Virus record (IMG/VR): IMGVR_UViG_3300032086_001593
Coordinates: 1 to 33,492 of that record
From: a virus
DNA length: 33,492 nucleotides
Reading direction: 5' to 3' (one strand)
Position numbers and translations under genes: made by a program. Shown here piece after piece: positions 6,482 through 13,238 of the stretch; the stretch's first letter is position 1; every line of letters starts with the position of its first letter. The notes below the pieces were generated by a model. That model saw only the letters and a list, made by a program, of their open reading frames with translations, was not told the DNA's origin and ran no database searches.

Positions 6482-6788
6482 AAAACATAGAGTAGATTGG
6501 GATAGGGAATTAGTAGGTAAGAAACTAAACAACCTTAAAGAGCTACAATACTTGACTAATAGTGAAGTTGTAAATAATATATTATTAGAATGGCAAAAAA
6601 AGCAACCTAATAATAGTAAGTTAGAAACTTTAATAAATGCAATATTGCAAATACATTTTTATTGTCATGATCTTAAAAATGAAAATGACTTATTAAAGTT
6701 AAGTTATGAAGAAAATTTAAATGATAAATTAAGAGCAATTGAAAGGGCTAGAAGAGCTGAATCCAAATTACAATCAAAAGAAGATTGA
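6456..6788 (+). CDS. 110-aa helical protein, unknown function
   Basis: The start overlaps the nuclease gene by 26 bases. The protein is almost all helix and charged, with a middle segment (LETLINAILQIHFYCHDL) and a C-terminal coiled coil (DKLRAIERARRAESKLQ). Small coiled-coil proteins are common in phage early regions as regulators or replication accessories, but no family was recognised. The next gene begins inside its end. Confidence 0.55.
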   Translation: MKNLEFNIEKHRVDWDRELVGKKLNNLKELQYLTNSEVVNNILLEWQKKQPNNSKLETLINAILQIHFYCHDLKNENDLLKLSYEENLNDKLRAIERARRAESKLQSKED

Positions 6789-7032
6789 ATTAGGGGTTGA
6801 AGTAGAATTTAATGAGTTTACAATATATAGGGGTGCTGAACTAGATATTGAAAATATGTTTATAGATCAAATAAATGCTATATTTATGAAGTATGATGCA
6901 ATACCAAATATGTATGAAGAAATATTAGTTACTTTTCAAAACATGGAATTGCTAGGAAGAATAGATGGGAAATTTTATCATTATCATAATGGCACATTAT
7001 TTATAAATTTAACATTAACACTTCAAGAATGA
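6739..7032 (+). CDS. 97-aa protein, unknown, start uncertain
   Basis: The frame is open upstream of any ATG. The longest version uses a TTG at 6739 (50 bases inside the previous gene); the first in-frame ATG (MFIDQINAIF) would lose 40 residues, including a well-formed beta segment (KIELGVEVEFNEFTIYRGAE). The real start is probably between 6739 and 6790, and a non-ATG start is likely. The C-terminus (GRIDGKFYHYHNGTLFINLT) is beta-rich. It overlaps the exonuclease gene by four bases. No function can be proposed. Confidence 0.45.
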   Translation: MKGLEELNPNYNQKKIELGVEVEFNEFTIYRGAELDIENMFIDQINAIFMKYDAIPNMYEEILVTFQNMELLGRIDGKFYHYHNGTLFINLTLTLQE

Positions 7033-7799
7033 ATATAACACTACTAGATGGTCAAACTTATGATGTAGGGGACCTAAAAGAAAAAGCTAAAGATGATACT
7101 TTCTATTATGATTTTTTAGGTAAGTATGCCTTTAGTTCAACATCAATCAAATACCTACTTAAATCACCAAAGACATATAAGTATATTATAGAATATGGAT
7201 CAGAAGAAACCCAAGCACTTAGGGATGGTTGGTTACTTCATGCTTGTATCTTAGAGCCAGATGTATTCAATAGCCAAATATATGTAAATGTACAAAGTAA
7301 GAATACAAAGAAATATAATGAGGCCAAGGCAAAGTATGGTAAAGTGTTCACTATTAAAGAAAAGAATGATGCAGAAAGATTAGCAGATGCTTTACTTAGA
7401 AATGAAATGGTCCTACAAAAATTAAACAATGCAGAGTTTGAGGTCCCAGCTATTGGGGAAATTATGGGGTTTCCTTTTAGAGCCAAGGCAGACATATTAG
7501 GAGTGAATGGATTGTATGACTTGAAGAGTACAATTTCCTTAGAAGGCTGGGAATACTCTGCTAAAAAATATGGTTATGACATACAATGTTTTATATACTG
7601 TGAACTTTTTAAGGTCAAACCAGAAGATATGGGCTTTGTTATAATAGACAAAGGATCATTAGACATTGGTTGGGCTCCTGCCAATAAATCTTTTTATGAA
7701 AGGGGTAAATTTAAAGTAAGGGCAGCTTTAGATAAATATGAAGAGTGGCTTATGCAAGATGCTGACTTAGATCAATATTATATACATATAGAATTATGA
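7029..7799 (+). CDS. RecE/exonuclease VIII-like PD-(D/E)xK nuclease
   Basis: The 256-aa protein fits the RecE-like, PDDEXK family of phage exonucleases. Visible are the N-terminal SSTSIKYLLKSPKTYKYI, WLLHACILEPD (the conserved His-Ala and Leu-Glu-Pro segment), RAKADILG-LYDLKST (the Asp, DxK catalytic core) and a C-terminal YDIQCFIYCELF helix with the conserved Gln-Tyr pattern. It would resect double-stranded ends to make 3' tails for annealing, working with the ssDNA-binding proteins. NinG and the other nuclease complete a recombination set. The start is ATG, sharing ATGA with the gene before. Confidence 0.8.
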   Translation: MNITLLDGQTYDVGDLKEKAKDDTFYYDFLGKYAFSSTSIKYLLKSPKTYKYIIEYGSEETQALRDGWLLHACILEPDVFNSQIYVNVQSKNTKKYNEAKAKYGKVFTIKEKNDAERLADALLRNEMVLQKLNNAEFEVPAIGEIMGFPFRAKADILGVNGLYDLKSTISLEGWEYSAKKYGYDIQCFIYCELFKVKPEDMGFVIIDKGSLDIGWAPANKSFYERGKFKVRAALDKYEEWLMQDADLDQYYIHIEL

Positions 7800-7948
7800 A
7801 AGCAACTAAAAAAGAGATCAACATGCCAGTTGACAAAGAATTTCAAAAAGCAATTAAAAAGAATTGGTGGTTATATTTTCCATTTACATTTTGGCTGATC
7901 ATGTTTACCAATTTTATATTTTTCATTTTAACAGGTAGTGTTGGCTAA
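7796..7948 (+). CDS. 50-aa single-span membrane protein
   Basis: The gene starts on the stop of the exonuclease (ATGA). The product is basic at the N-terminus (KATKKEINMPVDKEFQKAI) and then has an aromatic-rich hydrophobic span at about residues 24-46 (WWLYFPFTFWLIMFTNFIFF). The positive head suggests that the N-terminus stays in the cytoplasm. It sits between nuclease and methyltransferase genes and may be an early host takeover factor or a superinfection-exclusion protein. No family was recognised. Confidence 0.5.
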   Translation: MKATKKEINMPVDKEFQKAIKKNWWLYFPFTFWLIMFTNFIFFILTGSVG

Positions 7949-8621
7949 TATAAATCTACATAATAAAGATTGCCTTGTAGCTATGAAAGCTATGAAGGAT
8001 AAAGAATTTGATTTAGCTATTTGTGATCCACCCTATGGAATACAAGCAGACAAGAAACAAAATGATGCAGCCCTAAGAAGATTAAAAGCAAAGGGTAAAA
8101 GTAAAGCTGGTAGGGGTTATAAATTATATAAAGACACTGACTGGGATCAAGAGGCCCCAACTCAAGAATATTTTGATGAACTATTTAGGGTTAGTAGAAA
8201 ACAAATAATTTGGGGTGGAAATTATTTTCCATACTTATGGGGATATAGCAATAGTTTTATAGTTTGGAATAAGCAACAAAGAGAGTTTAGTTTGGCTGAT
8301 GGAGAATTAGCATGGTATAGTAAAACAAATAAAGCAATGAGAATATTTGATATGTCAAGAGGTGCTGCTTTGTCTGATGGTCAAAACAATGGGGGGAGAT
8401 TCCATCCAACCCAAAAGCCAGTAAAACTTTATAGATGGTTATTAAAAAGATATGCTAAAGAAGGTTATAGAATACTAGATACACATTTAGGATCTGGAAC
8501 TATTGCAATTGCCTGTCATATTGAAGGATATGATCTAGAAGGTTTTGAAATAGATAAAGATTATTTTGATGGTGCCTTAAAAAGATATAACTTGTTAAAA
8601 AATCAATTAACCCTTTTATGA
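7938..8621 (+). CDS. DNA adenine N6 (or cytosine N4) methyltransferase
   Basis: The 227-aa protein has the catalytic DPPYGI at residues 30-35, the family segment FHPTQKPV and a later SAM-binding DTHLGSGT loop, so the order is catalytic motif first, then SAM site (beta class). DPPY is typical of adenine-N6 or cytosine-N4 methylation. There is no target-recognition tail and no partner endonuclease, so it is a solitary phage enzyme, probably protecting its DNA from restriction. The start appears to be GTG (7938) or TTG (7941), inside the end of the previous gene. The target is unknown. Confidence 0.88.
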   Translation: MLANINLHNKDCLVAMKAMKDKEFDLAICDPPYGIQADKKQNDAALRRLKAKGKSKAGRGYKLYKDTDWDQEAPTQEYFDELFRVSRKQIIWGGNYFPYLWGYSNSFIVWNKQQREFSLADGELAWYSKTNKAMRIFDMSRGAALSDGQNNGGRFHPTQKPVKLYRWLLKRYAKEGYRILDTHLGSGTIAIACHIEGYDLEGFEIDKDYFDGALKRYNLLKNQLTLL

Positions 8622-8902
8622 GTAGAAAAGATTATCCAGTATGGACAGGTGTATTAGATTATTTCCCAGATGCTTTAATGGAAGTATCTAAAATAAGTAG
8701 GATAGGAAATGAACAACACCATAAAAATAAACCTTTACATTGGGATAAAACAAAAAGTACTGATCACTTAGATGCTTTGACAAGACACTTACTTAAAGCT
8801 AAGGAGATTGATGAAGATGGATGTTTGCATTTAGCTAAAGTAGCTTGGAGGGGATTAGCAGCCTTACAGGACTATTTAGATAAACAAAATGCCAAAGATT
8901 AA
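8618..8902 (+). CDS. dATP/dGTP diphosphohydrolase-like domain protein
   Basis: The 94-aa protein resembles the N-terminal dATP/dGTP diphosphohydrolase domain (DUF5664 group). Visible are VWTGVLDYFPDALMEVSKIS, the conserved KPLHWDKTKSTDHLDALTRH segment with His and Asp residues, and HLAKVAWRGLAALQDYL. Related MazG-like proteins trim purine dNTPs, in some phages as part of making base-modified DNA. The four-base ATGA overlap with the methyltransferase and the adjacency to a Mom-like gene suggest a shared job in nucleotide supply or DNA modification. The substrate is not known. Confidence 0.65.
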   Translation: MSRKDYPVWTGVLDYFPDALMEVSKISRIGNEQHHKNKPLHWDKTKSTDHLDALTRHLLKAKEIDEDGCLHLAKVAWRGLAALQDYLDKQNAKD

Positions 8903-9596
8903 AAAAAGCTATATATATTCAATACAAGATTCCTTATTTGGCCATAGGGACATAATAGGTTTTGGTACAGATGACTTTAATATAAAAGTTATAGATAGAA
9001 ACCTAGCTAATGATATAATTAAAAAGAATCATTATAGTAAGAAGTTTTATAATGCTACTTACATACATTTAGGGGTATATGAAAAAGATAATATGGTAGG
9101 GGTATTGCAATATGGATATGCTATGAATCCAGCTAGTTGTTCTAGTGTTGTTGAAGGAACTGAAATGGATCAATACTTAGAATTGAACAGGATGTGGTTA
9201 AGTGATGAAATAGAAACAAAATACCCAGAAAGTAGGGCAATAAGCTATTCAATAAAATATATAAGAAGACAATATCCAAAAGTTAAATGGATACAATCTT
9301 TTGCAGATGAGAGATGTGGTGGATTTGGTATAGTATATCAAGCTTGTACCTTTTCATATTATGGAGAACATAAAAGTGACTTTTGGGAATTAGAAGGTCA
9401 AGTATATCATAATATTCAAATGACTGTTTCAAAGGATTCAAAAAGATATGCAGGTGAAGCAAAGTACTTGCAGGAAAATAAAGATAGGGCCAAAAGGTTA
9501 AACCTAAGACAATTTAGGTATATTAAATTCTTGGACCAAAGGGAAAAGAAGAAGTGCCTTTTAAAAGAACAACCCTATCCTAAACATTATAACTAA
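8889..9596 (+). CDS. Mom-like DNA adenine modification protein
   Basis: The 235-aa product follows the Mom family pattern: NHYSKKFYNATYIHLGVYEK (residues 47-66), GVLQYGYAMNP (71-81), LELNRMWLSDE (97-107), then SFADERCGGFGIVYQACTF (137-155) and YYG. In phage Mu, Mom converts adenine to N6-carbamoylmethyladenine and blocks many restriction enzymes; the fold is a GNAT acyltransferase with bound metal. A similar role here is an inference. The gene overlaps the diphosphohydrolase by 14 bases, placing three DNA-modification genes in a row. The C-terminal tail is basic. Confidence 0.7.
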   Translation: MPKIKKSYIYSIQDSLFGHRDIIGFGTDDFNIKVIDRNLANDIIKKNHYSKKFYNATYIHLGVYEKDNMVGVLQYGYAMNPASCSSVVEGTEMDQYLELNRMWLSDEIETKYPESRAISYSIKYIRRQYPKVKWIQSFADERCGGFGIVYQACTFSYYGEHKSDFWELEGQVYHNIQMTVSKDSKRYAGEAKYLQENKDRAKRLNLRQFRYIKFLDQREKKKCLLKEQPYPKHYN

Positions 9597-9607
9597 AATA
9601 AACTATT

Positions 9608-10060
9608 ATGAGAACAAAAAGTAGGATTAGAAACCTAATAAATGAAATAGAATCCCTATCAGACCTAGAAGTATTTAGACCAACTAGAGAAAGGGGAATA
9701 GTAGAAGTAAGATCATTGCTTTTCACTGTATTAAAAAAGTATTATAGATTTACACTAAGGGAGATGATAGAGCTTTGTGCTGAAAATCATTTCTTTATAA
9801 CACATGCTAGTATTATACATAGTTTAAAATCTTTTGATATATATGCAAAATATAATACTAACTTATTACAATGGCTTCATGTATTAGCTTTAGATTTAGA
9901 AGAAGATGCAGCCCAAGAGAGAATAGATTTTATTAAACCTAAATTGAAGTATTTATCAGAAGATAATCTATTTAAGTTATCAACAATTGTTAAAGAAATG
10001 TATGAAGAAGATATTATACTTTTAGCAGAAAAAGAGAAAGAAGAAACTTTACAAACTTGA
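9608..10060 (+). CDS. DnaA domain IV-like DNA-binding protein
   Basis: The 150-aa protein contains RERGIVEVRSLLFTVLKK, then FTLREMIELCAENHFFI and THASIIHSLKSFD (about residues 27-77), which match the helix-turn-helix and signature (DHSTVxHAxxK) of the DnaA C-terminal domain. DnaA domain IV binds 9-base DnaA boxes at origins. There is no AAA+ domain, so this is a stand-alone DNA-binding domain that may mark an origin or repress or compete with host DnaA. The C-terminal third is acidic coil. It precedes the terminase genes, the last early gene. Confidence 0.6.
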   Translation: MRTKSRIRNLINEIESLSDLEVFRPTRERGIVEVRSLLFTVLKKYYRFTLREMIELCAENHFFITHASIIHSLKSFDIYAKYNTNLLQWLHVLALDLEEDAAQERIDFIKPKLKYLSEDNLFKLSTIVKEMYEEDIILLAEKEKEETLQT

Positions 10061-10082
10061 CAAAAAATAACAAAAAGGAAAA

Positions 10083-10421
10083 ATGGCAAAGGATAGGGAT
10101 AAATTCTTAGAAGTATTTGCAAGTAAATTAGGGAATATTAGTAAAGCCTGTGAGGCTGCAAATATATCAAGGCAAACTTATTATGATTGGATGAAGGATC
10201 AAGAGTTTGCTAGTAAGATTGAAGAAGTAACAGAAGGTTTATTGGACTTTGCTGAACATCAATTATTAAGCAACATTAAAGAAGGCAAAACTGCTGAAAT
10301 ATTATTTTATCTAAAAACAAAAGGCAAGAAGAGGGGTTATATTGAAAGACAAGAGTTTGACACTGTAGGTGAGAAGATGTTTGAGGTTAAGATATTAAAG
10401 AATGAAGCAGATAAGGACTAA
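10083..10421 (+). CDS. terS: Terminase small subunit
   Basis: The 112-aa protein has an N-terminal helix-turn-helix (GNISKACEAANISRQTYYDW, about residues 17-36), the DNA-binding feature of small terminases, then a helical oligomerisation segment and a beta-rich end (FEVKILKNEA). It should recognise the packaging site and recruit the large subunit. The gene order, with the large subunit overlapping by 20 bases, supports the call. A good A/G-rich ribosome site (AAAAAGGAAAA) precedes the ATG, one of the few clear ones here. Confidence 0.82.
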   Translation: MAKDRDKFLEVFASKLGNISKACEAANISRQTYYDWMKDQEFASKIEEVTEGLLDFAEHQLLSNIKEGKTAEILFYLKTKGKKRGYIERQEFDTVGEKMFEVKILKNEADKD

Positions 10422-11556
10422 TGTTGTATTTGAATACTTACAAAATTCTGAATCTAAAATAACAGCACTTCAAGGTGGGTCCAGATCTGGTAAGACATAT
10501 AATGTTCTTATATGGATCATATTTAGTTATTGCCATAATAATACAGGTAAGGTTATTAGTATATGTAGAAAAACCCTTCCTAGTTTAAAAGCTTCAGTTC
10601 TAAGGGACTTTCTTGAGATACTAAGGAATAATGATCTATATAGTGAAATCTACCATAATAAAACATCTAATGAATATTGGCTTAATGGTAACCTAATAGA
10701 ATTCTTCAGCTTAGACATGGGGTCTAGGGTTAGAGGGAGAAAAAGGGATATGCTTTTTGTAAATGAAGCAAATGAGATAGATTATGAATCATGGAACCAA
10801 TTACTATTTAGAACAGATGGGTCTATAATAATTGACTACAATCCCCATGATCAGTTCCACTGGATATATGATAAAGTATTAGTTAGGCCAGATTGTTCTT
10901 TGCATATATCTACTTTTATGGACAATCCTTTTATATCTGATAACCTAAGAGAAGAAATACAAAGGTTAAAAGAAACTGATCCAGATTACTGGAGGGTATA
11001 TGGATTAGGACTAAGGGGGAGAAATAGATCACTTGTATTTAAGTTTGAAATAGTTGATGAAATTCCAAGCACTGCTAGATTCCTTGCATTTGGATTAGAT
11101 TTTGGATTTGCTTCAGATAGTTCTTCTTTATGTGCAACTTATATAGAAGGGGACAATATGTATTGCAAAGAGATGTTATATGAAACTGGTTTAACTAATC
11201 AAGATTTAGTAAGAAAGTTTGAGCAACTAGGATTAGATAAAAGAGATGAAATATTTGCAGATTCAAGTGAACCTAAATCAATAGAAGAAATATATAGAAT
11301 GGGTTGGAATATAAAAGGTAAAAAGAAGTTTGAGATAAACTATGGTATTGATCTAATTAGAAGATATAAGCTTCATATTACAAAAGAAAGTACAAATGGG
11401 ATTAAAGAACTAGAAAGCTATAAGTATATAGAAGATAAGAATGGTAATCCTACTAACAAGCCCCTAGATAAGAATAATCACTTTGCAGATAGCCTAAGAT
11501 ATAGTGTGGTCCATAAACTATCTTATCCTAATTATGGAAGATATGCAATAAAATAA
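10402..11556 (+). CDS. terL: Terminase large subunit
   Basis: The 384-aa packaging motor has a Walker A site QGGSRSGKTYN (about residues 24-34), the conserved CRKTLPSLKASVLRDF segment, a Walker B region DMLFVNEANE with downstream IIDYNPHDQFHW, and the nuclease centre FGLDFGFASDSSS, EIFADSSEPKS and NHFADSLRYS. The ATPase drives DNA translocation and the RNase H-like nuclease cuts concatemers. The order of motifs is complete, so the gene is intact. It overlaps the small subunit and ends at a strong hairpin. Confidence 0.93.
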   Translation: MKQIRTNVVFEYLQNSESKITALQGGSRSGKTYNVLIWIIFSYCHNNTGKVISICRKTLPSLKASVLRDFLEILRNNDLYSEIYHNKTSNEYWLNGNLIEFFSLDMGSRVRGRKRDMLFVNEANEIDYESWNQLLFRTDGSIIIDYNPHDQFHWIYDKVLVRPDCSLHISTFMDNPFISDNLREEIQRLKETDPDYWRVYGLGLRGRNRSLVFKFEIVDEIPSTARFLAFGLDFGFASDSSSLCATYIEGDNMYCKEMLYETGLTNQDLVRKFEQLGLDKRDEIFADSSEPKSIEEIYRMGWNIKGKKKFEINYGIDLIRRYKLHITKESTNGIKELESYKYIEDKNGNPTNKPLDKNNHFADSLRYSVVHKLSYPNYGRYAIK

Positions 11557-11583
11557 AAAGGGGGCTGACTAGAGACCCCCTTT
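11557..11583. terminator. Bidirectional terminator after terL
   Basis: A perfect stem AAAGGGGG (11557-11564) and CCCCCTTT (11576-11583) with an 11-base loop. On the reverse strand the stem is followed by TTTTTATTTT, a good terminator tail; on the + strand only TTTAA. It separates the terminase operon from the convergent reverse genes. Confidence 0.82.
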
Positions 11584-11616
11584 AAACAAACCAATTTAAT
11601 TAATATGAAAAGAACA

Positions 11617-11739
11617 TTAACTTGGATTATCTACTATTGCCATAAGTATTACAAAGGCTACAGTACCAATCCAAATCAATAAGGTTATTACCCATATTGG
11701 CAATTTGAAATATTTTTCTAAATCTTTTAAATCTTTCAT
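11617..11739 (-). CDS. 40-aa reverse-strand membrane peptide
   Basis: On the reverse strand, one base after the stop of the next listed gene. The product starts MKDLKDLEKYFKLPIW and has one hydrophobic span at about residues 14-35 (IWVITLLIWIGTVAFVILMA), then DNPS. It has its own ATG and is the second gene of a reverse operon ended by the hairpin at 11557-11583. It may act at the host membrane. No family was recognised. A 25-codon + strand ORF (11605-11682) lies antisense and is less convincing. Confidence 0.5.
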   Translation of the reverse strand: MKDLKDLEKYFKLPIWVITLLIWIGTVAFVILMAIVDNPS

Positions 11740-11740
11740 A

Positions 11741-11932
11741 TTAATCTAATAAATCTTCAATAGCATCTTGTTCATCCTTTACTTCAAAGGCCCTATCATG
11801 TATTAATTGGGCAGTATCATGCATACTTATAGGATTAAGTGTATCAGCTATAATTAAAGCAGCAAGTTGCTTTCTTTGAAATTCAGGTAATGCTTGAATT
11901 TGGTTGTATAATAATTTAAGTTCTTTATTCAT
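11741..11932 (-). CDS. 63-aa reverse-strand protein, unknown
   Basis: A small helical protein (MNKELKLLYNQIQALPEFQR, ending DEQDAIEDLLD), probably alpha-helical throughout with an acidic end. It is the first gene of the only reverse-strand operon. A clear Bacteroidetes-type promoter lies just upstream, with a leader of about 15 bases, so it should be expressed right after infection by host polymerase. Opposite orientation between two blocks is a common place for accessory or anti-defence genes, but nothing in the sequence shows such a role. Confidence 0.65.
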   Translation of the reverse strand: MNKELKLLYNQIQALPEFQRKQLAALIIADTLNPISMHDTAQLIHDRAFEVKDEQDAIEDLLD

Positions 11933-11953
11933 AATAGTTTGTATTTGTTACAG

Positions 11954-11985
11954 CAAATATAATAGATTATTATAATACCACCAAA
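11954..11985 (-). promoter_or_regulatory. Bacteroidetes-type promoter, reverse strand
   Basis: Read on the reverse strand: TTTG (11985-11982), 20 bases, then TATATTTG (11961-11954). Both boxes match the Bacteroidetes -33 and -7 consensus exactly. The start codon of the 63-aa gene is 21 bases past the -7 box, so transcription would start near 11947. It is the best host-type promoter in the window. Confidence 0.75.
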
Positions 11986-12010
11986 TATTTTAATAAAAAG
12001 TTTTTAAAAT

Positions 12011-12038
12011 CTTTATAATAAAGTATTATATAAGTATG
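12011..12038 (+). promoter_or_regulatory. Putative late promoter, TATTATATAAGTATG type
   Basis: The tail operon is preceded by CTTTATAATAAAG and TATTATATAAGTATG, ending in the start codon itself (12036). The 15-base string recurs exactly at 25913-25927 before the portal operon. No TAnnTTTG box lies here, so a different sigma factor may read it. Confidence 0.5.
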
Positions 12039-12707
12039 GAAATAACAATTAATAGCCCTGAATCATTAAGGGAAATAACTTTAGGCCAATATCAAAAGTA
12101 TCTTAAAATAATAGAAGCTAATGAAGATGAAACCTTTATTGCTCAAAAAATGATAGAGATATTTTGTGGAACAGAGTTAAAATATGTGATGAAGATGAAG
12201 TGGGCTGATGTTCTTAGTGTTACAACAGATCTAGCTAATATGTTTGAACAACAAGAAACATTAGTAAAGACCTTTACCCTAAACAACAAAGAATATGGTT
12301 TTATACCTAATCTAGATGAAATTAGCTTTGGTGAGTTTGTTGATCTAGATGTTTGTTTAAAAGATTGGCAAGAAATGCATCATGCTATGAATATCTTATA
12401 TAGGCCAATTGATATTAAGGTTAGGGGCAGATATAATATAGAAGCTTATAAAGGTGAGATGAATGATACAATGAAAGATATGCCTTTAGATATAGCTTTA
12501 GGTGCAGTTTTTTTTTTATTGAATTTAGGCAAAGAGTTGAGTCAAGTTATGATGGATTATTTGCACAGGGGGATATTGAAGGAGGATTTTCAGCAGAAGC
12601 AGGGTTCAATGCAAAGTATGGATGGTATAGCAGCTTTTGGACAGCAGCTCAAGGAGATGTTACAAAATTTGAACATATCTCAGAACTTGGATTACATAAA
12701 ATCCTAA
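12036..12707 (+). CDS. Tail assembly chaperone, zero-frame product
   Basis: The 223-aa product starts ITINSPESLREITLGQYQKY and has WADVLSVTTDLANMF and ISFGEFVDLDVCLKDWQEMH, patterns of tail chaperones in flavobacterial phages. Such proteins hold the tape measure ready for tail assembly and are not in the virion. A run of ten T (12508-12517) followed by A forms TTTTTTA; a -1 slip opens a second, conserved-looking reading frame. The zero-frame end (GKELSQVMMDYLHRG, GIAAFGQQLKEMLQ) is the shorter of the two products. The placement ahead of tail genes supports the call. Confidence 0.75.
   Translation: MEITINSPESLREITLGQYQKYLKIIEANEDETFIAQKMIEIFCGTELKYVMKMKWADVLSVTTDLANMFEQQETLVKTFTLNNKEYGFIPNLDEISFGEFVDLDVCLKDWQEMHHAMNILYRPIDIKVRGRYNIEAYKGEMNDTMKDMPLDIALGAVFFLLNLGKELSQVMMDYLHRGILKEDFQQKQGSMQSMDGIAAFGQQLKEMLQNLNISQNLDYIKS
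12512..12518 (+). other. Programmed -1 ribosomal frameshift site TTTTTTA
   Basis: The zero frame reads T TTT TTA across 12512-12518, a canonical X-XXY-YYZ slippery heptamer, at the end of a T10 run. Slipping by -1 leads into a long open frame at 12518. Tail chaperones of many siphoviruses use the same device to make two products. Confidence 0.75.
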
Positions 12708-12778
12708 TGTATTTAGAATTTGTAAATGAAAAACAAACAATTGAAAATAATAAATTAAAAAGTAAATATGGCAGATGA
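12518..12778 (+). CDS. Tail chaperone extension in -1 frame
   Basis: The -1 frame is open for 86 codons after the slip and ends with TGA at 12776-12778, 11 bases inside the next gene. Its sequence (GDIEGGFSAEAGFNAKYGWY, then SSFWTAAQGDVTKFEHISEL and LHKILMYLEFVNEKQTIE) is rich in Trp/Tyr and looks like a conserved domain rather than random translation. Fused to residues 1-161 of the zero-frame protein, it gives a product of about 247 residues, the equivalent of the long G-T form in lambda. It has no start of its own. Confidence 0.7.
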   Translation: MEFRQRVESSYDGLFAQGDIEGGFSAEAGFNAKYGWYSSFWTAAQGDVTKFEHISELGLHKILMYLEFVNEKQTIENNKLKSKYGR

Positions 12779-13238
12779 AGGAATAAGGGGATATTATTTA
12801 GTAGTTGATGCAATTAAAAATGAACTATTATCAAACCCTAATATAGCAACTTGTACTTTTGGAGATATAACAGATATTGATTTAGATAAGCAATCAATAT
12901 TTCCATTAGCCCACATTATTATTGATAATGTAGTAAATGCAGAAAAGTCATTGCAGTTTAGCTTTACAGTTCTAACAATGGAACAGCTAAATAGTAGCAA
13001 AGTATATGTTGAAGATTTATTTGAAGGAAATACAAATGTACATAACATATTAAACACCCAATTAGCTGTAAGCAATAGATTAATAAGTAGATTAAGAAGT
13101 GGTGAGTTATATGAAGATGGTTATCAATTAATAGGTAACCCAACTTGTGAACCCTTCTTTGATAGATTTGAAAATGTACTTGCAGGATGGTCCACTTCTT
13201 TTGTTGTTGAAATATTTAATGATATATATAATTGCTAA
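12768..13238 (+). CDS. Probable tail terminator/head-tail joining protein
   Basis: The 156-aa protein has a mixed alpha/beta pattern (YYLVVDAIKNELLSNPNIAT, IDNVVNAEKSLQFSFTVLTM) and ends GWSTSFVVEIFNDIYNC. This length and layout fit tail terminator or neck proteins found between tail chaperones and tail fibre genes in Bacteroidetes phages. It starts inside the frameshift extension and is followed by a TAATG overlap. The call is by resemblance and place only; it could be a tail completion protein. Confidence 0.5.
   Translation: MADEGIRGYYLVVDAIKNELLSNPNIATCTFGDITDIDLDKQSIFPLAHIIIDNVVNAEKSLQFSFTVLTMEQLNSSKVYVEDLFEGNTNVHNILNTQLAVSNRLISRLRSGELYEDGYQLIGNPTCEPFFDRFENVLAGWSTSFVVEIFNDIYNC

Noticed and set aside
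11605-11682. 25-codon + strand ORF (MKRTLTWIIYYC) after the terminase terminator
   Set aside because: It is antisense to the reverse 40-aa gene, which is coupled to a gene with a clear promoter, and it has no promoter of its own.
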